A stretch of DNA of 64,000 nt. Source: Capitella teleta. Its lineage: Eukaryota > Annelida > Polychaeta > Capitellidae. Every line of letters starts with the position of its first letter. Within the stretch, counting starts at the first letter, position 1. The stretch spans positions 91,438 through 155,437 of the forward strand of contig KB296162.1 in assembly GCA_000328365.1 (NCBI GenBank), read 5' to 3'. The notes beneath the pieces are model-generated. The model was not told the origin of the DNA. It ran no database searches and was given only the letters and a program-made list of their open reading frames with translations. The position numbers were made by a program, and so were the translations under genes. Positions 36,753-50,100 of the stretch are shown here, piece after piece.

Positions 36753-38287
36753 ATGGCGCATCCGGGGCCGCTCGACCAGGATGATCAGTTCGATTATTTG
36801 TTCAAAATTGTTTTGATCGGCGACGCGGGAGTTGGGAAGACATGCGTCGTGCAAAGGTTCAAAACGGGAACCTTCCTGGAGAGACAGGGAAACACGATTG
36901 GCGTTGATTTCACCATGAAGACGATTAACTTGGATGGAAATAAAGTCAAGGTGTGTATTGTTCCGTGTTTCACGTGCTTCGTTTAAATTGGGGAAGTTCT
37001 CGGGGGCTGTAACAGGAGAAATCGGTGAGCGATAATATGGTGGTATCCCATTGTGTTTTGTGACCTATTTTGAGTTGATGGCTAATTTATTTTTTCTATA
37101 TTGATATTAATTAATATAAACTCTTAAAACTTGTCTGCTGAAGTACTCAACTAGTTCAGTGTGAATATTTGAATATTGGATAGATACATAGCGGGAGTTT
37201 TTTAAGTTTAGTCTTTAGACTTTACTCTGTAGACGCTCCCAGTTTCCTGAATCCCCTTCAGAATGATTTGCCTTCAAGGGGTTATTGGATGAAGCAGAAT
37301 TGTGGAGATGTTTTATTCAATCTCTCTTTACGGTTACTCAAGTTTGATTGATAAATTCCCTGTGATCTCCGTTTATATCACATAATCCCTCATATCTGAG
37401 GGATTAAAGGTCCAAGGTACATGAAGGCTTTTTGTGATCAACGCACAGGATTATAGCGCAAAGTACAGGCATAATAATGGTTCAAGTACCAAAGGGTTAT
37501 CTGAAGGTGTAACCAGTTACAACTTGAAACAATTGAAGACGTACTCCCAATAGCCCAATTATTCTCACTTCCCTAAAACAATCCAATCACCAATGATCCC
37601 TGGGAGTCCAACTGCCACATTTCATTCGCATGGGAATGCAGTAAATCTTTCCATATTTGCATGTACTTGGATCGTACGTCCTTATCTTACGTGGAATCAT
37701 TGCATAACGCTTCTTTCCTTTTTTGGATCAGCTTCAGGTTTGGGACACTGCTGGTCAAGAGCGGTTTCGCACCATCACTCAGAGCTACTACCGAAGCGCC
37801 AACGCTGTCATCATGGCCTATGACATCACAAAGCTGCAATCATTTGAAAACTGCCAACGCTGGTTGGATGACGTGAAGAAGTATGCCGCTGCCAGCATTG
37901 TTAAGCTCCTCATTGGTGAGCAACAGACGCTCTTGAAAATTAAATCACATGCTCGTTCTGACAGGAAATAAGAACGACCTTGAAACGCAGCGAGAGGTCA
38001 AGTTCTCATCTGCCAGACAGTTTGCCAATCACCACAATATGATCGACGCTATTGAAACGAGCGCCAAGGACAACAAGAATATTGAAGACTGTTTTGTGAA
38101 GATTGCCACTGTGAGCTTTGTCTCTGTGAAATTTTTCAGTTTTTTATAATTTTATTTATTTCTTCGTTTGCGATAGGAGTTGAAAAGGATTCACGGAGGA
38201 ATGACCCAATTAGAGGAAACCACCGACGCTCAACGAATATCGCTGGACACGCGGGATGTACGCACTGGATTCTGCAACTGCAGATAA
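36753..38287 (+). CDS. RAB19/43-like: RAB19/RAB43-type small GTPase
   Basis: Four exons (36753-36950, 37732-37915, 37965-38110, 38177-38287) join in phase to 212 residues. All GTPase motifs are present: P-loop GDAGVGKT, switch [13 protein letters not shown], switch [19 protein letters not shown] and [18 protein letters not shown] and [18 protein letters not shown] place it with RAB19/RAB43, regulators of Golgi/endosome and apical membrane traffic. The C-terminus reads TGFCNCR then stop: a CxC prenylation motif followed by one extra Arg, unusual because RABs normally end in CC, CxC or CC plus a few residues. Intron 1 is 781 bp and contains an inverted GCGTTATG near its acceptor. Confidence 0.92.
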
Positions 38288-38289
38288 AA

Positions 38290-39720
38290 CCTGAAAATAA
38301 AAGATACTCGTTAATAATTTACTGTCGATAATTACAAGTAATCAAGCAAGATGAACAATCATTCATCCCTCATATCATGAAATATTTATATTATATATTC
38401 ACACCGTTTTAATATTGCTGAAAGCAACTGGGATTTTAATTAAACAGAATAAGGGAATATATTTTATGTTTGATTTAAAAGTTCGCTTTTTAATTGATCA
38501 ATTCATCAATCTAGTCTTTATATTTCATTAAAAGAGAAATAATAATAATGGCCTTAGCTTTCTCATGTTAGTCCCAATTTCTATGCATTAATTATGTAAT
38601 TAGGTCAATAACCTAGTTTCTGTCTTCTGTATCGAGTCTTCCATGTTAATTCTTAATTTAATTATTCATGACATTATTACATTTGCCATTGGGGTCATGA
38701 CCCCTCTGGCTTTGTTCTTTCATTCCAGTTTTTTTTTGGTGTTTTTTTTCAGTATTTCATTCGCTCGCATAATATTAGTTTTACTTTGTGTAACATTAAT
38801 TACCATAATGGAATGTGAAGTGCAAGATATTAGGTTCTTCCCCTCGTCCTTTTAAGCTTTCCCGTTTAATTTCATTCGTTTCTAATGCCCCTTTTAACAG
38901 GGGTTTGTGCATATGTGTAAACAGTTGTATATGAGTGTCAGTTTGTTGAATAAAATGTTGAATCGAATATTCTTTCATTACATTTCATGGATATAATCAC
39001 ATAAGTCTCTATACGGTCAACCCAAATTCATTCTATGCTTTCTATAAAAGGATTCTCATGGAACTTCAGCCGACCAATTCCAGGAAATACATGCAGTTGC
39101 CATGGAAATGCATGGATATAAATGAGCGAATGCAGAACTTCTTGTGTACTGGGAGTTAAGTTTCAATAGTGTCTAAAGGGAGGAAAACCCAGAGAATTAT
39201 TCAGAGTTCATGAAGAGCTTTTATTATTAATCCATGAGAATAAATCACATTAAAAATATGAAGCGAACATAGTTCAAGTTATAAAACATAAATAATTCAA
39301 AAAAAAAATAAAAAAAAATATATATATATATATAACCTCCCAGAAAAACCTCACCATAATATAAAAAGAAGCTTAGTGTTCACTAATATAATGAGTTACT
39401 AATTTATTCAGTTAATAATTTCCAACTGCAATAAATTTCTGAGGAAGAAAAAAATATCAGCAAGAAACAAAAATTCAAGATGCAAGTGAACGATCGAAAC
39501 TCAGCAAACAGAATTGCAGAAAAAGTGCATAGAATTCTGACAGAAAAGAAACCATTTTGCGAATAAATAACACGAAAAGCAAAACCGGGAAAAGCTTCAT
39601 CATCGTTGGCTTTGTTGGAGAGGAAAGAAAAACAAAAATTGAAAGAATTTTTTTTCTGGGTGATAATCACAAACACACAACAGTCAAGACACAGAGGAAC
39701 GAAGTTTGTGGCATTTCTTC
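38290..39720. other. Intergenic, convergent RAB and IFRD1 3' ends
   Basis: AT-rich DNA with AATAAA near 38297 and a short (TA)n at 39319-39335. No gene is recognised. Confidence 0.5.
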
Positions 39721-39725
39721 TTTCT

Positions 39726-42220
39726 TTATTCTGGAGCGAGTGCAGCAGAGCGTTTATCACGGTTCTTAGATCGGACTTTGGTCCTGGCTTTGAAGGCAGC
39801 AGCATTATACAGGTGCTGGAACAACCAACAATTAAATCAAGAGTCAACGACTCAACAACCTCTCACCCTTTCCAGTCGACTGGGTTTGTGAGACGGTTTC
39901 GCGTTGGTTGGAATTGGGGCTCCAAACCCAAAGATGTCACGAACAAGCTCATTCTCCTATCAATAACAACAAAATTAACACGATTATACACGGATTAACA
40001 GTCAGCTCACGGCCATATGCAGCAGCATTCCTGTGCCGAGCACAGTGCACATGGAGTCGTAATGAAGCTTCATCACCCAACTGTCAAGCATCAATGACTC
40101 AATTCCAAACTGAATCCTGTTGCGTGCTATATCTCCGTCTTCAACCCCACGCAGAATTTCTCTGAAACTGGATCTCTGCTGCTTGCGGTCTTTCTTTGCG
40201 ATGTATTTGTTGGAGTCGGTTGACAGTTGCTTCAGCGTTTGGCACAGCTCATCAAAGTCTTCGCCCACGAAATCGCTGTCTTCATCTCTCGCTATTTCGT
40301 ACATCACGGCCAAAGTCTCCCCAGCGGTTATCCTCAGATCAACATCTCCACTCTGCAGCAACTCACTCACGCGTGACAAATGACTGGAAAATAAATTAAC
40401 TTTTTCTTCTCCAAATCTTGAGCGATTTCTCACCTGTTGACGTAACCTTGGAAGACGTTGGGAGATGAGATGGAGAGAAGAAGCGCCCAGGAGTTGAGGG
40501 CCTCACTGTGCAGAGTGGCGACATCTGGTGAGTGACAGGGAGGCGTGCCATCGCCTTTCAGGTAGGAAGCGCCAAACACACGCTCCAGCGACCTCATCGC
40601 TTCAGTCACGTCCTGCAAATAGGAAAAAAATAATTAAAAAAATAAAATAGTACCAAAAATAATCTGCTATCATTTGAATTCAAAGTAGCTGTTATGATAT
40701 CTATATAACACCATCAGTTGACTGATAAGAGAAGTTCACAAAAATTCATGAGAAAAAAGAACAAGATAAGCAGAGACTGAGGAAACTGACCTCAATCTCG
40801 CCACCAGCGATGAAAGTGCAGATCCCAAGAGATTGTGCGCACTTAAGAAAGAAAATACATTAAACCGCAACACAAAAAGCAATGATCGCTCACAGCAGCC
40901 CTTGCTTTGATGTTGACTGACTTATCCAGAACAAGTGTCTGTAAAAGGCCACGCACAGCTCTGAAGGCCTCTTCAGTTTCATCCGAGGCCCCCAGTTGCA
41001 GGAAGAGCAAACTGAGGCAGTTGGCGGCATGGATCTGTTCATCCGCTTTCCCTTTCTTCAGACAGCGTTCCAAGCAATCCTGAACGGTCATCTTGCTGTT
41101 AACCAGAAATTACAAACAGAACACAGGAAAGTTAAGTTACACACCGATCAAATATGAAATCAGAGATGTATTTCTTGCAGAAAGCAGCAGAGAGACTTTT
41201 GAGGCAATCAGTTCTTCCCTTGGAGCTGTGAAAAAAAAAAAAAAGACGATGATTATCCTGAATAATTAAAAGCCATCAATCACACCTTTTCTGCGTTAAT
41301 CCATCTATGACATCCTTTAATTTCTCCTCAAATTCCTCCATCGCACTCTGTTCATCAACTTCATCGCTTCGACCTTCGACATCTGAGAGAGAGAAATGAA
41401 CTCTGAATGAATTTATTATGAAAGTGAGCGATACGCACCTCCGTCTTCCAGGATGCTGTGCATGTCAGACTGACTGCTTGCAATGCTGGCGTTGTCGGGT
41501 GTTCTATGGTCCTCTTCATCGCTCGATTGCGGAAGACCATTGGGTGCTGCACCACGCCTGGAGCCACCTGCAACGGTTAATTAGCATAATTTATGCTGAA
41601 ACAATAGATAATGAATTCCTTTTTAATCTGTGCCAGTACAAAAAAAAAACACAAAATAATTTGAATATTGCTTTTATAATTTAATATTCTACCTGAATTA
41701 TCCATACTCAGGTACTTGAACAAGGTTGAATTACTCAAACGCTTGAGAACAATCATCATGACAAATAATGAAATAAAACGTATCTGACAAAATTATCACA
41801 GATTAAATTCCAGTCTACAAACACTCCCACTGTCCCAGCATAAAAGAAATAAAGAATGAAATTTGCAGAATTCCGCATGCATTTATACGTTGCACTGGAT
41901 ACCAGTCTGGAAATTGCGAAATTTTCAAATCGCGTCGTCAGCACTGTCGACTCGCGAATCTTTGTTTACAACTCGATCAATGAAAATATTGCGCAATAGC
42001 TACCATATGGCGCGCATGACAGCGAGAATTACGACGCAAAAACCAATAACATATCATACAATGTGTGAAAATCTATGAAAATTGAGTTTAAACGAGCATA
42101 ACGCGGAATGCAGCTGCAGAATTAGGGAATTAATCACGATTGCGAAATTCCTCTGAATCACGTGGATCTCAAGATGGAAGCATGGAAAATACCTTCTTTC
42201 TTTCCTCGTCGTTTAGGCAT
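39726..42220 (-). CDS. IFRD1: Interferon-related developmental regulator
   Basis: Ten minus-strand exons join in phase: 42220-42193, 41567-41439, 41382-41286, 41225-41145, 41095-40894, 40841-40791, 40612-40434, 40383-40011, 39956-39867, 39815-39726 (1320 nt, 439 residues; human IFRD1 has 451). IFRD proteins are HEAT-repeat cofactors linked to transcription and to idle ribosomes. It begins MPKRRGKKEG. Diagnostic stretches are FDRKMTVQDCLERCLKKGK, CAQSLGICTFIAGGEIE, SYLKGDGTPPCHSPD, ITAGETLAVMYEIARDEDSD and, at the end, HLYNAAAFKARTKVRSKNRD. Intron 1 (626 bp) includes a CGCGTTATG motif near 42097. The head-to-head spacing to the 43170 gene is about 950 bp. Confidence 0.95.
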
Positions 42221-42812
42221 CGTTCTACGGTAAAATCACAGTCGTTGAATGGGAATTTCCTAGACCAACAGGTAGTCACGAAGGTAAATGATTAGACGCG
42301 TCAAAATTTGATATAGAAAACGGCATTAAACTATTTGAAAATTGGAGAAGAAATCCGAGCATCGTAGGTTGAGCTTCGCCTCGAACCGTGTGGGTTCAAC
42401 CTTCACCTCTGACCTCACCTCGGGTTCAATGCGTTCGAATATTTCTAGTCAAGCAACTTGCTGGGATGCACACCATTCTGTAGATTTTGAGGGGTAATGT
42501 AAATTTATACAATGTAAAATGGAAATTGGCAATAAAATATATCCAAATATCATTGAATTATGAGTTTGTGTGACCATCAAAGAAGGTAGATGCATCATGG
42601 GATATTTCAGTGACCTAGAAAGGTACAGGGTAAAATACAGAGTCAATTTAATATAGTTTCGTATCATAGTCAGTGAAGGAATTATGAAATATACCGCTTT
42701 ATATTATACTTCGATGATCTTGAGTACATTTAAGAGTATTTATTTAGGAATTATTGTGTGACTATGTACATTTTACACAATTTAATGCAAACGCCCTGAG
42801 AACGAATGGGGT

Positions 42813-42872
42813 CACGTGGTGTAAATGCGCGATGGTGATTGGTTGCTAGTAAACACCCTGTGCCTATATAAA
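42813..42872 (+). promoter_or_regulatory. TATA promoter with E-box and inverted CCAAT
   Basis: CACGTG (42813-42818), ATTGG (42838-42842, inverted CCAAT) and CTATATAAA (42864-42872) stand in the classical order. Transcription would start near 42900, leaving a 5' UTR of about 270 nt before the ATG at 43170. This is the clearest core promoter in the window. Confidence 0.7.
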
Positions 42873-43169
42873 CCCATCACCTTCGCAACGTCAACGTTGT
42901 TCGACGTTTAAGCATTTCTCGGTTAACCGTAGTGCAGAAAATCGTCTAATTGAACGCCATTTTTGGTGTAAATCAAGCCATTTTTAGCTCTTTACAGCGT
43001 CTTCTTGAAGCCGATTCATCACTGATTCATTTGATACCAATTTGGAGAAAAAATTTGCGGAAAAACCGATCAAAATCCCTTCGTGAGTTATTTGTGATTG
43101 TGAAATTCTGACATATTGCGAAATCTGCACGATTTCGTTGCGAGGGCGTTCTCAATTGATCAGCAGCAG

Positions 43170-43763
43170 ATGTTGAACGAAGTTCCTCTGAATATGTTGA
43201 ACGAAGTCATGGCAGACAAGAAGCTTCACACCCCCCTCAAAGGCGACGTCAAGAAGAGACCACGGAGAGGCAAGAAGATAAAATTCACGAAATTCCTCGA
43301 TAATATGACATCAGATGACTTCTTCTCGTTAACCAATTGTGAGGAATCGCCGAGGAAAGCAGCCAACCGCGTCCGACTTTCTCAAGCACCGCACAATTCG
43401 AACCAATTCCTCATGGACGACCACCTCGCTGCCAACTACAGTCGTCTTGACATGGCTGACTTTGCTGATTTTACGGGTGATTCTAGTCCTTGTGTTATTT
43501 CAGACTCTGAATTCAGCCCCACTAGCCAAGCGGAGACTTCGGAGGCTTCCTTAGACTATGATTGTAAGCCTGAGTCGCGGCAATCGTTCTTCGAAAGAGA
43601 CTTTGAGGCTGTTTACAAGGAGTCGCAAGCGTCACTTCTGGAGGAGCAGAAGCGGGAAGATTTGGAGGAGAGCATTCGGCAGCTGGAGAACAAAGCGGAG
43701 TTGCTGGAGCAGCTGCGAGCTGCGATTGCGGAGAACAGAGCATTGAGGGGCCTGCAGAAATAG
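43170..43763 (+). CDS. Intronless unknown protein with basic and coiled-coil regions
   Basis: One open exon encodes 197 residues from the first in-frame ATG. It opens with a small internal duplication (MLNEVPLN, MLNEVMAD), then a strong nuclear-localisation-type run KKRPRRGKKIKF. A middle part is acidic and Ser-rich (FADFTGDSSPC, SEFSPTSQAE). The last 55 residues form a charged helix with heptad-like Leu (EEQKREDLEESIRQLENK). I do not recognise the family. A short, single-exon gene behind a strong TATA/CCAAT/E-box promoter is reminiscent of inducible regulators, but that is inference. The 3' UTR extends to AATAAA near 44288. Confidence 0.7.
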   Translation: MLNEVPLNMLNEVMADKKLHTPLKGDVKKRPRRGKKIKFTKFLDNMTSDDFFSLTNCEESPRKAANRVRLSQAPHNSNQFLMDDHLAANYSRLDMADFADFTGDSSPCVISDSEFSPTSQAETSEASLDYDCKPESRQSFFERDFEAVYKESQASLLEEQKREDLEESIRQLENKAELLEQLRAAIAENRALRGLQK

Positions 43764-44626
43764 CGGAAATGACTCACAGATGCTGCAAATGTGACTGAAG
43801 TTGACTTGAGTGTCTCTTCTTAGGGAGAGTTGAAAAAAAGTGTGATGGTTGAACATGTAAGAAACTCTAAAATTTCATTGTGAAAGAACTTGTTTGTACT
43901 CTGTTGAAAATTGTTTTGTTTGTTTGAAACCCGATTTAACGCATCTGATTTATTTTCCAGTGCACTGCTAGTGCATCGACAGAGGGGAGCGTGGGAGGAG
44001 TTATTGGCACCCTGCCAATAATCTGTCCGCTCATGGTGTTATGGTAATGGCATTTGTCACAATGAGCATTATTCACTTGATTCTGATTGCAGTTCGTCTC
44101 CTGGGGTCTCGACTTCCTGAGTCGTCTCTCGATCGGGAGAAAACGGAATCGGGGCCGCAACCAAACAAGTGTATGTGTTTCAGTGAATGTTTGTTCTTTC
44201 TTCTTTTTAGCTGACATTTTACCTGTTTTCGAATGCTTCGTATCGAGACTGAAAGATGGATTTTATCCAGTTTTTTTATGTGTATAAAAATAAATTGTTT
44301 TATCTGGTTTTTCAAAATTCTTTTGTTATGAATTTCTTGTTTTCTTGACAGCCTGAATTGACTGCCTTCCCTCGAGAACGAAAAGATCTCGTCTTCTGCC
44401 TCAGGTGGGATTTTTGTCTTAACCCGCTGTGAACATCTAATTGGTGTATTTGTGTGAATTGTTCATTTACACATGATTACATAATTTACTAATGAGGAAA
44501 TCTTCCAAATTCTTCTTTGATAAGATTCATGGAAGATTATTGTGAAAGCTATTGGTTGATGAAAAAATTGATCAATGTTTGTTTGGACATTGGCATTCAC
44601 ACCAGGGCTGGAGATTTAGGTTGGTA

Positions 44627-45621
44627 CAGTAATACCTGCGATAACGAACAGTGCTGGATCAAAAAAAGTGTTCGTAGTTCGAGGGTGTTCGTTAGTCAGG
44701 GTTGGGTAAAATTAGGTGACTATGGTAACTCATGCTAGCTTTGCATCAATTCAGCAATCAACAATAACAGCAATGAAGTATGTTTATTCATAGTTTATTG
44801 AATCATTTATCTTTCAATAAAATCTGTACCCGCTAAACACCGTAAAATATATACCCGCTAAACAACGTAGAACATCGTTAATTGCGTGCTGTGTGCATTT
44901 GCCATAAAGGCAGGGAGAACTGGTTAAAAATGGACTTTGAATCGTTATTTGATGCACCAAAAATGATTCCTATGCCTCGCTCACACAAGGAATATCATTG
45001 CTAACGATTTTGCGGGAGATATATTGCTAATTAGGCGTGACGTCAGGAGCTGTGATGAAACACTGAGTTCCCCATCTTTTACAATGGGCCTCGTCATATC
45101 GTGTCCTGCGACTAAACCCCCGGATATTTTTTTATTTTCTTTTCGGAAATAGATAGAATAATCATTTTGCCACCAGTCAGGCGTGAAAAAAAAATATATT
45201 TCGCTATTTTTCTTATTTTAACAAGCGATTTTCTAGGACACCTACCATGTTCGTAATGGAAGTCATTCTCCCGTAGGCCCAATGCTAACCCCGATATTTG
45301 GAATGGATTATTTCCTTACGCTTGCATCCAGGCATGGTGTTTTTGGCACGGAATGCTATCAATTGGTGCTATGAGTCAATAGAACATCACTTAAAATTCA
45401 GTTCCCCATCCCTATAAGTTTTTTTATCTGTTAATTGAAAAAATGTAAAATTATAATATTTTATTTCTGAGGGGGGCGTTCTTTGTTCTCGTTTCTGGGT
45501 GTTTGCTGCTCAGGAGTGATTTCCTATCGGTTAACATTGGAGTGAGTTGCGTCCAAAGAAAATCGTTCGTTTAAAGAGGACTGTTTGCTAGAGGTGTGTT
45601 TGTTAGTCGCAGGTACTACTG
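44627..45621. mobile_element. Non-autonomous pogo/Tigger-like DNA transposon, 995 bp
   Basis: The left end CAGTAATACCTGCGATAACG and the right end, whose reverse complement is CAGTAGTACCTGCGACTAAC, are imperfect terminal inverted repeats. Both are flanked by TA, the Tc1/mariner/pogo target duplication. The CAGTANTACCTGCG start is the usual pogo/Tigger signature. The interior has no transposase-like ORF, so it was mobilised in trans and is now old. Confidence 0.75.
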
Positions 45622-45680
45622 TAAAAGCTCAGTGCAATCAGCTGCCTCAAGTGGACATGCAGGCAGCCATGGGCCTCAAT

Positions 45681-45721
45681 TGTGCATGTGCCTCATGCAA
45701 TTGTGCATGTGCCTCATGCAC
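45681..45721 (+). repeat. 21-bp direct duplication
   Basis: TGTGCATGTGCCTCATGCA occurs twice in a row (spaced by AT). Confidence 0.8.
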
Positions 45722-47136
45722 AGATTGTATGATGCGTAGGTGAGTGAGAACTACTATGAAATTTATTCGCGAGGGTTGTTGATTATTTTCAATACAGTGA
45801 TTTGTTGACTTCACTTTGGTGTATATTATTAATGAAGTGACAATATTAGAATTCCCAGGGGTCATTTGAATTATTTGTGTTTGGAAGAGTTAAGAGGGAA
45901 ATTGGAATTGTGGCTTTACTGGTTTTTCTGGTGAAGTAACCTTCGTGTAAAATGCAATGAAGGACGCTATGAACAGATTCGTGATATTGAACCTAAATTG
46001 AGGACCCTGAAATTCAACCTCATTCATGTGGAATCGCAAGCAATTGGAGCCAAGAAGAAAAGCTCTGAATTATCATCCAACTATGGAAGATGACCAAATG
46101 GGCCGTCTTACAAATTCATCTATTGCTTCTCAACACATGCACCCACAAGAAGCATCTGTCGGGGAATTTATTTGACCTTGACCTACACGAAGGTCAAGCC
46201 AGCTTTCTCTTCCTTTCATTTGCGTGCACTGATTTCTGATCAAGCGCATCTCCTGCAATGAACGAGAAAGCAAACAGTTCCGCCGTTAAACAGATGAATT
46301 CAATGACTTCAATTAAAAGTTAATGACGTAATTTACCTTGTGCCTTGCCTGCAATTTCTCATGTGTTTGATTTTATTTCTGCTCTTTCTGCTACAGTACA
46401 CATAGCTCAAATTGAATTCATTAAAAAAAAAGATATCTACAGTGAAAATAATTTTTCCTTCTGCTTATCTGTGAAATTTTTCATGAATAAAGTTTCTATT
46501 ACTTTTGTACATTGCATTTGTTTGGTGCTTGGCGTTCTCAACCTGAGTGAGTGATAATGATTTGAAGTTTGCATGAGGAAAGTGCATTGCATCAAGATGT
46601 ATCGTAATAAATACCGGCAGCCAGCGGAGTTGGTTTTCACTTCATAGAATGTAGACCATGTTTCCCAATGGTGTCCGCTTAGTGCAATGACATCGCAGGT
46701 ACAGTGCAATCATGCAACGTATCGCTGATATGTGAAACTTGAGCTGCACGAAGTTATGAAAACACAATTAGGTGCGTGATTGCAGATTGTTTCCTAATTT
46801 TGTTTTACCCTTTTCAACTACCACTAGAGATGTGATTAGTTTTGATATCAATAAACTAATTACTAAATCTTTATGGAATGATTATAGATTTACTATCATA
46901 ACAGGAATTCCTTATTTGATACTCCAATCAACTACATTTATCTATCTTTCAATAGAACTAATGCTGGGCCTAATTGAATACAAAATATATTAACAAGAAG
47001 ATGATTAAAGTAACAATCATAAATGTGTTGTAAAACACGATTTTAATGGAGCATTATTGTACAAATTAATTGCCATGAAATGAATAAATTGCCTCCCCCC
47101 AAATCCACGCCATCCGTCCAATATGGATGTTAAGAA

Positions 47137-50100
47137 CTATTTATTTTGCTGCACAATCCATTTCACGAGAACGAAACTGATGCCGAGGAGGAAGGTGTTT
47201 GCTGCAATCATTTGTGACTTCGATGTACTGGGCCCTGAAACATGGATTTACACTTTTATTTCTGTTTTATGATATTGATTCCATAAATGGTTAATTAAAT
47301 TTCGCATCTGAATATTCCAAAGAGAATGCAAAGTTGAAAGAGGCCAATTCTGGAAAGGCTCGTCGGCTGGCAATATAAACTTAGGTGCAAAAGAAACGCA
47401 ACTCCTTGCTTATGCAGACAACACATTACGGGTATGCACTACATGGATACGAGTTTTCGTGTGAACTAAGTTGAACTACTTGGACATAATCATATTCTGA
47501 TATTTCAAAGAGAATTAGTGACTTCACTTTATCCTTTCAATGTTCATTTGGTGACAAATTTGGGGATGTGCCAACCATGATCATGCCGTGAGATCATTTT
47601 CCTCCCATGACTGTCTTGAACCAGGCCTAGTCCTGATCTCACCGGATTTGTCAGTCGTGTCGGTTTGCTGTCACTTTTATATCAATCCAAGGTGGACTTT
47701 TTATTCTGCTCGACGATGCATTTGCTGTGTGGTTGATACACTGTATCCAAATTGGTGGTTTGTGACTCTTGAAGCAATTCTACGGTCAAGAAGGCTTCTG
47801 GATACTACCTTTCAGGAAGCGTCAGCCTTCCCAGAGTGCATTTTTGTGAAAAGTCTGATTGCTTTTGAGTAATGCATTCGTTGGTGTATCGTTCCAGTCG
47901 ATTTCATCGTCTATTAAAGTCATCTTGTCATATGAGAGTACTCGAAATAATGTTTACCGGGATTCACGGATTGGCTGCGAAAGAAAATAAATTTTTTGAT
48001 CGCGAACGGTTTGAAAATTAAAAGAGTAGACTTGTGCACCGTGAAGAATATTGTTGTATATCTATAGACCCAAACTTGGATTAACTAATTATTAAGCCAA
48101 TTATAGATCGTTGCGTTTCTTTTGCACCTAAGTGTAATACAAGTGTAATACACCAAAGATTCTATTGTTAATATCAGATCTTCGCCAATTTAAAAGAAGA
48201 TGAGTGTGAGATTGCCTTATGTCACACAGGTAACTGAAATTCGTGATATATAAATTATTAATAATAGCCCGAAGTTCCTCATTGGTATTGTAAGTTGTAA
48301 TTATCAAGGATCAAATGGTTAGTTAAGCAATTTGATCCTACCGAGAACTATCGCACAATCAATTATAGCCCAAGAGGCTTATATAATAAATTATAATGCA
48401 AGTTTTTACACGTGTAATACAATGCATTCCATGCACGGGTTACGGCATGCATTCAAACGCGTGATTAGTCCATTCCACTAATTAAAAGCATTTTAATAAT
48501 TAATAAATTTAATAATAATAATTAATGATTTTAATAATTATTTCATCAGCAAAGAACAGCAATCAAACGAGCATGAAGATTTATTGGCGAAAATTTCAAA
48601 CGTCGTTCCATTCCGTTAGAGATTTAATCCGTAATTTAATCCGTACATGTCATAATAATTATATTTGTGTATGGAAATCGTCGATCCATTTAATCCATGC
48701 ACTCGTAGGCGTCACCCATGTGACCTTTGAACCTCATTTCTCACCTTCGTAAAAGGGACACACTGGAAGTAAAGGACACGTGCAATGATTAAAGTCAAGA
48801 ACGCTGAAACTTATACGAACTACATTTCATAGCCAATCAGATCCACCACAAACATTCAGAATTCCATATGCCACATTCAAACAGTCTTATTCCGAAATGA
48901 ATAGATCGTGTGTAACAGCTTTAAGACTCAATGACGTCACGATTAGTGGGGCACACTAAAGGAATGCACGACGCGTTGCTTACCGCGATTGCGTTCCGCG
49001 TACAAATGGCCATTGGCGTAAGAGAAATGCATCAGGCAGGAATCGTCATCCATGAATCTGCACAAGCGCCCCATGTCTGCGGGGATATGGGAGGCGGATT
49101 GTTATGTAATTGTTATAACATAGCCTTACTCGGTGCCCGACCGTTATCAACGACCGTGATGCTCATTCTAGAGCACTTCTGGTGGCACTCCTCTGCGCTG
49201 TATTTCCCGGAAGCGAACACGGTGCACATGACGCAATCCTTATAAACCGAACATAAGCTGGGACAACTCTGTAAACATATTACATAAGAGTTTTATATGG
49301 GGATCATAACAGCACCGTGATGACATAATTGAAAGATACCAATAAGGATAAGTGGATATTTTTGGGCCACCCTGTACCCGAATCCATTGGAGACTCACTG
49401 GACATTCTTCGCACGTATTTCCACGGAAATCACCGTCCCGATCGCAAACACACTGTCCACACTGACACCTTCCTTTACCGTTGCAAATCAACTGAAATAA
49501 TAGCAATATTTCACAATTATATAACAATAAGTATCAACTTATACCCCGTTGCTGGCCGAAATGCACGTCTCCGTGTTTTCCGTGCAACCACAGGCGCCCC
49601 CTGTGAACCCTGGATGGCAGCGACAAGTGCCGCACTCACATTGGCCACGAGTCGGTCCTGGATGGAGGAGAATTATAATTATACCAACATAGCTAGAGCC
49701 TGGAACCTATTCTGCTTGTGTCGAAAATTATTGATTCGTTACATACAGAAGTACATATGAAATTTGAGTACTGAGGATGACTACTCAGTACTCACTCACC
49801 TCCGCATATTTCTGAGTCAAAGTAATCGCACGAGTAATCGTTACACTCGCAGAATTGACCCGTGAATCGTCGGAATGTCTCAGGAACGATGCTGTGGCAC
49901 TCACACACTCCGCAGATGCAATCTCCTTGGCCCGAGCACACCTCGCTCTGTGGAGTCCTGTGCATGCAAGTCGAGGGCATTAGGATTTTTAGTTAAACGT
50001 TTTGTTGGTTTTGAGTTTTGGTACACGTATCTTAAAATTGCGTGGGAACTGTACATGTAGCATTAAATGGGGGAAAACCTGGATTATTTTTAAAACAATT

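Larger units (their letters stand above)
44300..47130. other. Intergenic DNA with a pogo-like element
   Basis: Besides the TIR element at 44627-45621 and a 21-bp duplication at 45681-45721, no gene is seen. ORFs at 46345-46554 and 46772-46993 show no domain. Confidence 0.5.

Noticed and set aside
47588-47872. 94-codon ORF inside the Tc1/mariner-like element as a transposase
   Set aside because: No DDE or helix-turn-helix features and Cys/Phe-rich composition; likely chance.
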